Below are positions 11,631-21,437 of a stretch of DNA of 64,000 nucleotides, piece after piece. Under the pieces are notes generated by a model. That model had not been told where the DNA came from, did no database searches, and worked only from the letters and a program-made list of their open reading frames with translations. How positions within the stretch are numbered: the first letter of the stretch is position 1; the number at the start of each line of letters is the position of its first letter. The position numbers and the translations under genes were made by a program. The stretch is from Tetranychus cinnabarinus (Eukaryota; Arthropoda; Arachnida; Trombidiformes; Tetranychidae). The DNA is taken from the NCBI GenBank assembly GCA_022266195.1, contig WHVY01000001.1:6200001-6264000 (forward strand). Reading direction: 5' to 3'.

Positions 11631-12159
11631 TCATCCAAAGAATGGAGGGGGAGGAAAGCCGAAAGGTGGTGGAGGAAAACCGAATGGTGGCCGGGGAAAG
11701 TCAAATGGTGGGTGAGGCTTACGACATGGAGGTTTAGGTAAGACCTTTGAGGGGGCGACATTTTTAGATGGCTTTTCAGGTTCAGATGAAGATTCAGGTT
11801 CAGTGTTTGCTTTTACGTCGGCCAAAAGTTCTTGGATCTCCCATAACAATCTTTCAATCTTGGCAGATTCAGTTTCCTCTTCAGTTGTGTCCATTTTTTC
11901 CTCCCTTCCAGTTTCTTCTGAATCTTTTTTCAACGTGGCTTTCGATGGCGAAGTTTTACCTGAAACAGAATAGTAAATGACAAAAATAACAATTATAATA
12001 ACTTATTATCATCGTATTATCCATAAAAATTGATCTTATACACTTACCTGAATTATTTTTGGTTGTTTTACCATTGTTTGACTTGTTTTGCGAGCCAAGA
12101 GATGCTCCTGAAACAGAGTAGACAACAAGAAAAGCAATGAAAATAACAAATAAACGCAT
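11631..12159 (-). CDS. Secreted proline-rich protein, orphan (2 exons)
   Basis: Exon 1 is 12,159-12,048 and exon 2 is 11,959-11,631, joined across an 88-nt intron with a GTAAGT donor and a TGTTTCAG acceptor. The product is 146 aa. Residues 1-18 form a classic signal peptide (MRLFVIFIAFLVVYSVSG). Then come a short Ser/Asn/Lys stretch, an acidic segment (EETGREEKMDTTEEETES), one amphipathic helix (KIERLLWEIQELLADVKAN) and a C-terminus of repeats such as RPPFGFPPPP, ending PFFG. There is a single cysteine in the mature chain. An in-frame ATG at 12,183 would add MVLKNSYK; 12,159 gives the better signal peptide. No family recognised. Such compositions are seen in secreted matrix, silk-like or salivary proteins, but the role here is unknown. 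A TATA box, a poly(A) signal and a clean intron support a real gene. Confidence 0.72.
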
Positions 12160-12243
12160 TTTGTAAGAGTTTTTCAAGACCAAATCAAACGTTTAACTAG
12201 GATAACTTGTAGTTTTTAATGATTGAAACAAGTCAAAGCGTGC

Positions 12244-12254
12244 TTTATATATAT
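12244..12254 (-). promoter_or_regulatory. TATA box of the proline-rich gene
   Basis: The minus strand reads TATATATAAAG about 60-85 nt upstream of the two candidate start codons (12,183 and 12,159). This places a transcription start near 12,215-12,220. A strong TATA box fits a tissue-restricted, highly expressed gene. Confidence 0.55.
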
Positions 12255-12561
12255 GAAATCTCCTCACCCAGAAGTCGTAGATACAGTCCAAGTTGATTCA
12301 GCAATCAAATTATCGGAAATGCTGTCAAACACTTTGATCGACAATTCGAAAAAAACCCTTTTCGCCAGATTTTCTTTTGTTTTCTATCACTAATCTAACC
12401 AATCAAACCCAAAAATGAATTGTTTTTACTAACACCAGAATTTTTTATGAAAAAACAATATAAGTCAGATGTTTAGACACTGTCATCCAAATAAAATAAT
12501 ATAACTAGAGGACCTTTGATAATAATTAAAGACAAAAAGATTAAATTAGATGATTGACAAT

Positions 12562-13336
12562 CAGAAGATAATTGTCAAAAGACTTCAGTACCTACGACAA
12601 GTGTTCGTTAAATCCATTGTTACATAAGTTCTAGACGATTCGCAAGGTGAAAATTAGACAGAAGTGTCACATTATTATAATCTACAAACATTAAAATTGT
12701 GTGGCAAACGTAATCAAATTATTGATTAGTTCAATTGTCGATATTTAAATTCAGTAAATTTTGATTGAAACAGGAATCCATTTACTTTCACTTTACCGGT
12801 TTCAAGTGGTCAATCAACCTTTTCCTTTACCATCATTTTCAACTCCTCCAATCATTTATTCACCATTGGATGACCATTTATCAGCATGACAGTTAACTTG
12901 TCTGAGAGTCCAATATAATTAAATTGGTTTGGATGTTACATGTATCTATGGAGCCATGGAAAATAAATCCTATTAAGGAACAGATTCAACCATTTTAGCT
13001 AAAAAAACTTAATTGCAACCAATAGATTAATCTAGTCTTTTCAACACTTTTGATGAAATGAATGTCAATCTTAAAAGGTAGTTACAAAAAAGTATCATGG
13101 TGGCTAACATGCGAATCAAATGTGAGTCTAACAAAGTGAAAGTGAAGCTAATCCAAATTAAAAGTTGAACTCTTTGTATCCAATTTTGTTTGTTAATAAA
13201 CACTGATTTATAACATTGAACTAAGCAACGGCCAAAAACGAGACAAGTTGATATCCAAATTTTTAGCTTATCTTGCAACTTGTCAGTTGAACAATCAGGA
13301 GAAGGCAATTTACCTCGCTCAGTCACCATACAGTCA
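12562..13336. repeat. Direct repeat copy B, with about 266 bp extra
   Basis: Same block order as copy A. Between GAAGTGTCACATTATTA (about 12,676) and TATCTATGGAGCC (about 12,943) it has about 266 bp absent from copy A. Within the last part a 122-codon minus-strand frame (13,395-13,027) is open. In copy A the equivalent frame is broken, so I do not treat it as a gene. Confidence 0.8.
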
Positions 13337-13399
13337 GGTTTCAACCGATGACGAGTCAACTTATTCTCAATGTAAAATAAAAATGGCAGCCTCAATAAT

Positions 13400-16300
13400 T
13401 TTACTTAAAAATCAACCAATGAGATCTTTCTTTTCGTTAGAAACAATCTTTCTGGCAATCTTTTCTTTTCTCGGCAACACATTTTTTTAACAAATGGCAA
13501 GTTGATCTTGCAGTCATCTTTAGATTGATATCTTCAAAGAAATTCAAATAAATAACTTCTTAGCCTTATTGTCAGCTAATCAACTGTTAACCGTGGAATT
13601 AATTAATGTTTTTTCTAACCAAAGGAAACCAAAAAGCAATCAAATTCAAAAATCATGCTTTCATCTAGGTAAGAAATCAAACCCTTTACACACCCCATGT
13701 ATGGAGCTTTACAAAATCGATTGCTTCGATTAGTAATGTTATGATTATCTCCTTTCTTGAAAATTATCTGAAGATTTCATCTTTTTCAAGGTTTTACTAC
13801 TTGAGAAAGATGGAATCTATCAAGTTGGTCAGTAAGTTATTAAACTGTTTTTGAAATTAATCTGTGAATCAGCCAAAGTAAATACATTTTAATGAAATAA
13901 CAGTTGATATCAAATTGCCAATAACTTGAGGATTTCATTTCAACATGAAAGCTAATCACAAGAATCTTTATCTTCTCTATTTTCCATTTTTCAGACAATT
14001 TTTCCTTCAACAATACATATTTTATCATCATTAATCTTTGGTTTCATCATTTGGCTAATCATCTCATTGTTACCTACCAAACATTTTCTTGGTCCTGTCT
14101 TCATTCGTTAATCACTTGATATGGATTTGTAAGCTCATAAGTAAATTATCACAGTGGACAACTCAACTGTCAGTCAACTATAAATTAACTGTCAGTGTTA
14201 ACATATGTTAACAAATCAAATCATCATCATTATAATCAACATCTTAAACACGCGACATCTTAACCAAAAAAGTAGAAACCCAAAGACGATGATTAATTTC
14301 AGCATCTCACCAGGATTCTGTTGTGATTAAACTGCTAATCACTATTGAGGTATATTTATTATTCCTCAGTTATTCAAAAACCAAATGTCTTTAACCAAAT
14401 TACAATTGACAGGGACACCAAGGAGGTCTTAATCGTGATTAGCAAAGAACCTTGCCAGCCATTCTATTCTTAATCTTGAATTAAACCCAAATGTCGCTTT
14501 CATTTGGTCAAAAATCGTTATCCAATATAAATAATATAATATTCAAACCAAGGATCATCTTCAACTTGCCTCATCAAATTATCAAATTGAAACACTATTA
14601 CAATTGGCTGAAAATCAAATTAACTTCCCATTAATTGTAAGACTCTACTTTGTTAAACGGTTGACTGAAGGCAAATATACTTGCCTTTAAGTCATTATTT
14701 AAATTGAATTTAACGCTTATCCATTTAATAACAATTTAACATGAATCCGTTCTTTTCATCTCTTTCCAGCTGTTAACATCGTTCTGGTTAAAACAACAGA
14801 TAATCAAAAATTATTGATACAATCAATTTTTCGAAAGAAATTAAAGGTTAGATACATTGATTAAATACTAAGCCCAGTTAAGAAAACAATTTCAAGCATT
14901 AATTGTTAATCGGGTGTGGACAACTGATTAAATATATTCATTAACGAGGTCAGGATTTTAAAGTTGAAAAATGGACAGCCAAAAGGATACAATAATTGAT
15001 GTTAATACACCTGAGTGTATGAAGGTGTAATTTATACCCCAAGATGTTAGACCATCAAAAAGTGAATCAAAGCCGGTAGACTGGTCAAGAAAGTTTTTGG
15101 GTTTAACAGACAGGAACACGCAAAACAGACAAACTTGACCAAATACTCAATCAAATTTGAAATTCTTTATCTTTATTTATTAGATAATAATTATTCTAAT
15201 CCAACTCCTTGTACGGAAATTGATCATCTCAACATGATAGCTTGTTGAAATTGAGGAAAAATCAAAGACCAATCAAGAATATTATGGTGAAAAAACATCA
15301 AAATCAATAACATGAGAAACAAACAAGCTTTGCTACCAAATGAAGCTACCATTTTAACATCCATTTGGCTAAAGTATCCAAAGGTAAGTGATATATTAAT
15401 TTGAAAATTACTAATTAACGTTTTCAATATGATTAATTATTAGATCTCCTGGGATGTTATCAACTGTTTCCAAGTCATTTGAGAGAATCAACCCTGACCC
15501 CAATCAAGGTGCTTCATTCTTTGAAATTTATTTCAATGTCAAGATTACGTTTTGCTGTTGAGAGATACAATGAACATTTCAAAAGGAAACATCACTGGCG
15601 TTTCTTAACGGGATTTGCCGTTTTTGTCTCTTTTCTTATTTCCCGTCCTCTTCATCATCTTCATTCATCAATTCATTCTCATATCAGCACGCTATCGTCT
15701 CATGCAATCTAAACTTTGCAAGCCTTGGTTAACATTGAAGTGCATCTGATTGACTCTAAAGGGCGGATCGGTGTAACAACTTGAGTAATCGTGAGTTTCA
15801 TATTTAACCATCTATTGTAGCAACATAATAATAACTCAATCAACCTTTTTTACACCAATTTCATTTATTCACAAGGAAATGAGTCTTTAAAATTCAGCAT
15901 TTCAGTCTGGATTCCTTTTGTTTGAGTCGGACGGTTCTTCAGAAATTATTGGACAACAAGGTTTTTAACCGATCCCAGGTATTGTACAGCTTTTGATCTT
16001 TAGACCATAACAGGAAAAGTGTGTTTAGTACAATTGATAGAGATTTAATAATCAAAATTAGAATCTTCAAGTTGAAATAATTTGCTTCTAATGACTTGCA
16101 TCTTAAGCTTGTTACTATTGCAACCCTTTATTTTTGGTCTACCTATTATTAGCAATATTTAATATCAATTGAATAGTAAGTAAATATTTAGTTATTAGCT
16201 AATGTTTAAAAAAATGAAAGATTTAGTTGTTTTTCATTGTTGCTTTGATTGTTTTGATTTTTAATCATTTGATTAGAAACTTTTCATCGCCAAATTACTT

Positions 16301-16900
16301 TTGTAATCAATTGAATGATTGAAAAGAAGCAAAATGTTTTAAAAATAAAATAAATGCATTATGAAGAGGAGTAATGATATAGACAGAAGGTTAATCATGA
16401 TCAAATAATCAACTGTAATGGAATTAAAATAGAATTAACTGAAGATGATGAAAACAATTGACAAACGATTGATTGACAGTTGATTATTAAATCTTGTTCA
16501 ATTGTAACATGTAAATGAGTCAAATGATGCTTATTCAATTGATTGTTAACTTAAAAAGGTGTCGTTATGTAAATCAATCTTAGGTAATCTCAATAGCAAA
16601 CCCAAAATGCATACCAAAATAAGTGGAAAAAATACTTTTTACTGTGAAAGGTTTCATTTTTATATTGATTGTAAATAATTGTATAATAATGTTAATTAGT
16701 TAAGAATAGTAATTGTATATTAATTAATTTTTTTATAAACTTTTATAATTAAACTAGAAGAGCCAATTAACAAAAGTGGAAGCAGTAGCGGTCAATGATG
16801 GTGACAAGGATGATGCGAAAAAAAGTAATGAAGGCAAACACGATGACAACATTGATTACAAATTTGATGGCAAAGGCGATGACAATTTGAAAAGATGGCG
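13400..16900. other. Non-coding stretch, nothing firm
   Basis: No supported gene. A 46-codon minus-strand frame near 15,363-15,224 starts with a hydrophobic segment (KACLFLMLLILMFF) but has no splice or family support. Another patch near 15,455-15,570 (+) is open in two frames. The rest is AT-rich sequence without clear structure. Confidence 0.4.
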
Positions 16901-16913
16901 ATGAAGTGATCAC

Positions 16914-17483
16914 TTAGATTTCATTGATGGATTCATCGTCAGATGAATTGAGATCAACACAAGCACATTTAGTGTGGTTGACATAAGTTAACTTTTCAAT
17001 GTTTTGCTGTTGACGAGGTTTCTTATGTCGATGGTGGTGATGGCTTGGTGAGTAGGACGAAAAAGAGGACGATGAAGATGACGACGATGATAATTGACTA
17101 TTATTTGCTACAAGGGTAACAGTAAAAAAGTAAAGGTCAACCATTTGAGTTGATATTGGACGACATGATTGGTAGGCTTGTGGACAACAGCCTGTTGCAT
17201 CTGAACATCGGTGGAGTATTGTTCCCCTTGGAAGGTACACCTTGGATGGGTTGTTACTATTTACATAGACAATTTCTGGTTTCGGTGTTCGACAGGAACC
17301 AAATTCACGAACTTTAACTCCATGTTCAAAGGCGAGAGAAGCAAGGTTTTCCAGGTTACTCCGTGTTGACCGAGAATTGGCTGCACCCAGGGTTATATGA
17401 ACCAGAAAACTGGTCAACATGAACAGCAACAAACCAAGATTACCAGATTTGTTATCAGTGATAAATAAACTAAGGTGTAACAT
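16914..17483 (-). CDS. PDGF/VEGF-like cystine-knot growth factor
   Basis: One open frame of 189 aa. About residues 14-34 are hydrophobic (LGLLLFMLTSFLVHITLG) and read as a signal peptide after a somewhat long start. The PDGF/VEGF cystine-knot pattern follows: SC64-RTPKPEIVYV, YLPRGTILHRC93, TGC99C100, SC107-RP and the closing KC173AC175. Seven cysteines are present. The usual second cysteine of VEGF-type dimers is not seen, and CSDATGCC is longer than the CGGCC of VEGF. Between the last strands lies a Ser run and a His/Lys/Arg-rich stretch (about 130-158). Two N-glycosylation sequons occur (NNS at 127, NHT at 169). Family members are secreted ligands of PDGFR/VEGFR-type (Pvr) receptors; arthropods have several Pvf-like paralogues. 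An upstream exon cannot be excluded. An overlapping out-of-frame ATG sits 5 nt upstream. Confidence 0.82.
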   Translation of the reverse strand: MLHLSLFITDNKSGNLGLLLFMLTSFLVHITLGAANSRSTRSNLENLASLAFEHGVKVREFGSCRTPKPEIVYVNSNNPSKVYLPRGTILHRCSDATGCCPQAYQSCRPISTQMVDLYFFTVTLVANNSQLSSSSSSSSSFSSYSPSHHHHRHKKPRQQQNIEKLTYVNHTKCACVDLNSSDDESINEI

Positions 17484-17574
17484 TTCATTTAATTTTTTTG
17501 TGAAAAGTTAATTCCTGATGGGTTTACAAGAAAAAAGACACCAAACAATTGAACAATGGTGAGATGATTACTAT

Positions 17575-17626
17575 TGCCGTTGTTGTTGCCGTTGTTGTTG
17601 CCGTTGTTGTTGCTGTTGCTGTTGTT
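17575..17626. repeat. (TTG)n/(CAA)n microsatellite
   Basis: An imperfect GTTGTT array with GCC and GCT interruptions lies about 95-145 nt upstream of the growth-factor start codon. It may therefore sit in its 5' UTR or proximal promoter. Confidence 0.85.
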
Positions 17627-17749
17627 ACTGATCACCTTGAAATTGAATTTTGTTTCAACACAGTATACATAAAGGTAGTGTTAACCTTTTCTTGTAAATA
17701 CTTCTTCCAAGCTTCAACTGATACACTCACACAAAATTGAAATGATACC

Positions 17750-19550
17750 CGTAAATGATTTATAACAATCAACCTACAATTAATAAGAAGAGGAAGAGAA
17801 AAGAGTTAACTTTCAATTTTCTTTACACTTTAAAGATGTTTCATTTAACTAAAGCCAATAACTAAAGTTGCTGTTAAATGTTAAATAGTAATGGTAATAA
17901 GATATGAGAATGATGAGTGGATACTTTGAATTCACATCGAATAAGAAATAAAATTTCAGGGTAACTTTTCTTTCTTATATCAATTATTTTAAGTAATTTA
18001 GTGAGAAGAAGAAGATTAGAGATTGAGTGAGTAACCGGGAGAAGAAAAGGTTAGAAAGATGAAAATGAAGACAGACTGAAGGAGGGATGAAGGAGGGATA
18101 AGGAGGAGATGACGATACATGATGTAGAGTAAGAAATTGAAAGCAAGATTTGTAATAAATATTGAAAGTTTTACTTTGTTTTTTTTCTGGTAACAAACAA
18201 CCTCTCATGTTTATCATTTACATAACCATTGTGATGACTGAATCTAAATGAACCAACCATTGAACCAATTAAATCATCGTTATTACGACAAATTGTCAAC
18301 TAAAGGAGCCAAATTTGTTAGCAAAAGCAACAAGATTCTTGTAATCCTTACAATATTGAGTTCATCATCACATTATTAAACATTTAAATAGTATCTAAAA
18401 TGAAAGCAGATTAACTCCACTAATACATTAAATTGTGTGTAAATTGTCATTCTTATTAACTGAAAATGAAAGCTTCAACGATAAAAATCAAAATAAAGGA
18501 GTGATGTTTACAGCTAATAGTGTTTTTAACTTAAGGTGAAGATTAAAAATTTGGTTATTTTTTACCTTTGGTTTTTGTATCACTTCTTTCAATTTCTGCT
18601 AATCATTTGCACTTTGATTTGCTTGAAGCGATCGACAATTAATGTGATTATGGGATTATTCAAATTAATGAAAGTCGATTGAAAAGATTAAGTAGATTGT
18701 TATAAATGGATAAACGTGTAAATGATTCAACATTTGATTCCATTATGATTTTGAATGTAAGGCCTTTCCATTTTGTTTTCAACTTGTATCGCCAGACCTA
18801 CGCCTTTCAACATTTATTCATAGCAAGTCATCTTTAACATCCTCATCTTCATCTTGAAATTTCAATTTCCTTTTAAGGGATTGAAGAGTTACTTGCTGAT
18901 TTATTATTATTGCCACATTGATTTGCTTTCCTTTCAATCAACCTTTTTTTCAGCTCTCTTCACCATCGGCCAATAATAGTAAACACCTATTTCTCTACAC
19001 TTACCTTCTGTTTATGGTTTTGATCATTTATTCAATTTGATTGTTTGAACCATTGAAAGGTCAATAGACAAACATCTCACCAGTTCATTATTACAGGTTT
19101 GATAACAGTAAATTGTGGTAGCCGCATATACAGGCGATTGGCTGTCCACTTGAGGTTACACTTGTTGCAATATCAATTATTGTTGAGACATCAAAATTGA
19201 TACACATTGTTTCAATTTTAACAGCGTGAGGTTAATGGACCGACAAAACGATGAATAAATATAACTGAGTAAATTGGTTCAATGTTGATTCCTAATCCAA
19301 TCCAGGAATTGAAGAGTCGTCTCTAATGCCTCAAGTATTATCCAATTTGCTTATTTAACCAGGCAGCATGATAAATTGTTAGATTAATTGATGGTTTGCT
19401 CGAGACATTTTAACAGCTAAAGATGAACAGAAATGTAAAGACTCTTGCCATTTGATTTGCAGTTGAACATTTACCATTGGCCTTGGATCTCATGAAGATT
19501 GTTGAATTTTTGTAGCTTTTGATTTTCATGTAATTCAATTTTGCTTACTC
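17750..19550. other. Non-coding stretch, nothing recognised
   Basis: No convincing coding region or RNA gene. A purine-rich segment at 18,000-18,120 (GAAGAAGAAG, GGAGGGATGAAGGAGGG) is low-complexity. Confidence 0.45.
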
Positions 19551-19575
19551 AGAAGCTTATTCACAAGATTATGAA

Positions 19576-19941
19576 ATGTCAAATTTAGCTTTCAAATTGG
19601 CTGAAAAGAGGTTCAAAAATGACCTTGCTAGTCGATTTGTTTTGAAAATAAACAAAAACCCTTTAACAGCTTATCGACCCAGAAAACAAGGAGACAATGG
19701 TTACTATTTAGTGCCTGTAATTGTAGTTAATCAAGCCTTTAAACGCAATCAAACAACACCTCACCCTGCGGCAACATCAAACTATGATGATCGTTTATTA
19801 AACATATCACAATTAAAATTATTGATCCTTTTCATGACTTCTTTTGCTTTCTGGTTTCTTTTCCTTCGCTTCTTGTTTAAATGTCAATTAACTCACGTTA
19901 ACAAGATCATTACGTTCTTATATTCGAGTCACCATAATTAA
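19576..19941 (+). CDS. Possible terminal exon, C-terminal membrane anchor
   Basis: 121 codons are open. The same frame continues upstream to an acceptor-like TTGCTTACTCAG ending at 19,552, so this may be the last exon of a spliced gene rather than a complete one. The first 80 residues are soluble and charged (AFKLAEKRFKNDLASRFVLK; PRKQGDNGYYLVPVIVVNQA). Then one hydrophobic segment (LLILFMTSFAFWFLFLRFLF) and a short tail follow, as in a tail-anchored or single-pass protein. No upstream exon or family was found. It could be a chance frame. Confidence 0.33.
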   Translation: MSNLAFKLAEKRFKNDLASRFVLKINKNPLTAYRPRKQGDNGYYLVPVIVVNQAFKRNQTTPHPAATSNYDDRLLNISQLKLLILFMTSFAFWFLFLRFLFKCQLTHVNKIITFLYSSHHN

Positions 19942-19949
19942 TTAGTAAC

Positions 19950-21250
19950 CTTGGTATTGTATCACATTGATAAACAATCAATTATTCAATTATCTTATGC
20001 CCCTGGACACCAATTATTACGACGAGGCAACTTAAAGTTGAAGTAGAGTTGGAGCTTTTTCTCGCCCGTTTAGAGTGAAATCCGCTATAGTAGATGAAAT
20101 TATATGATCTTACATCTGAATCTCATTTTATTGGAAACAAAATGAAAAGAAAACCTTAAATGAAGCTCCAAGCAATTTTCACCACTGATTAAAACTTGCA
20201 ACTCATTTACCATCTTTATCCAAAGATTTTAAGAGATTTAATAAAGAAATCACATTTTTGCTGAATCTATTGAACGAGTTATTCATTTTATATCAATATG
20301 TTTATGAAAATATGAACATTTTCTCTGTAATTTTGTCTCGGATTGTTTTGGGTTCAATAATAACATGATAATTAATCAACCTCGCTTTCAAAAAGAGACT
20401 AATATTAGCAGATATTATTGATATCGCATTTGTTTTGATCTGTCAACTTATTAATATTTATGTCAATTCGATACATTTACCAACTAAAACTGATGAACCA
20501 AATTATGGAAGAACTCCATTAATCGCAAGAATAAGCTAATTTAATAATAGTTCCATATATTATATAACTTCATAATGTTGAGGACTAAATAATTTATTTT
20601 TACCTATTATCAAAATGTAATGAAAATACAATAGATCTAATCAAAGCCAAAGTTATATCGATAATTAATCAATGGGCAATGAATAAAGATGAATTTCGAG
20701 ACTAAATTGATTAACTTAGATATTACTATATTAGGTGTGATACAAATTTTATTCAAACTTTATTTTCAAGTTTTGATAAATTTGTAGACATTTAAGCATA
20801 TTTTTTAAACAAACGATCAACTATTAAGATATCTTGATTAATCGCGTTTTGAGATGTGCTACTGTATCATGACTTTTTCAGGTCAGAGATTGCAATAATT
20901 GAAATTCAATAATTTATCACCTCAAGGAGGAAAAAGTTGGAAATATCAAAGGTTTTCAGATTGATTCTTGATTTTCATTATTTTCTGGTTTCAATGATTG
21001 TGGGTGACAAGAATGAGAGTAATTGTATAAAGGCATCAATAATTATAATAATAATAATAATAATCATAATATAAGGTTTAAGGACATTATTGTAAAGATG
21101 AATCGAATTGTACAAATGGTTTCTGGTTTCAACAATTGACAAGATGAAACAGAAAAAGAAAAGATGAAAGATACAAATCATTTTTGTTGTTTTTCTGTCT
21201 GATTGACATGATGGTAAAGATCTATCTTCATTTTAATATATTTCTCAGCT
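19950..21250. other. Non-coding stretch between candidate exon and RIC1 3' end
   Basis: No gene is visible. It contains an (AAT)n microsatellite at about 21,038-21,070. Confidence 0.5.
21038..21070. repeat. (AAT)n microsatellite
   Basis: An array of AAT units with one T and one C interruption. Confidence 0.85.
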
Positions 21251-21251
21251 T

Positions 21252-21257
21252 TTTATT
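21252..21257 (-). terminator. Poly(A) signal of RIC1
   Basis: The minus strand reads AATAAA about 180 nt past the RIC1 stop. This supports transcript termination here and a protein that ends at 21,438. Confidence 0.5.
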
Positions 21258-21437
21258 TTTGATTTGATTTACTTTTTAGAGGTTTATCTTTTAAAGTAAT
21301 AAGGAATGAACTTTTTAATGCTCTTTTATATATTAACTCCTTTTTTGTTACTTGATCACCAAAGAGGCCGAAATGATGCAGATGATGATGACGGTGGTGG
21401 TGGCGGTGAAGGGAATTGTAAATTTTCTTGCTCACAA

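Noticed and set aside
13027..13395. 122-codon minus frame in repeat copy B
   Set aside because: The homologous frame in copy A is broken by stops and indels, and there is no family match. It looks like a chance frame in duplicated non-coding DNA.
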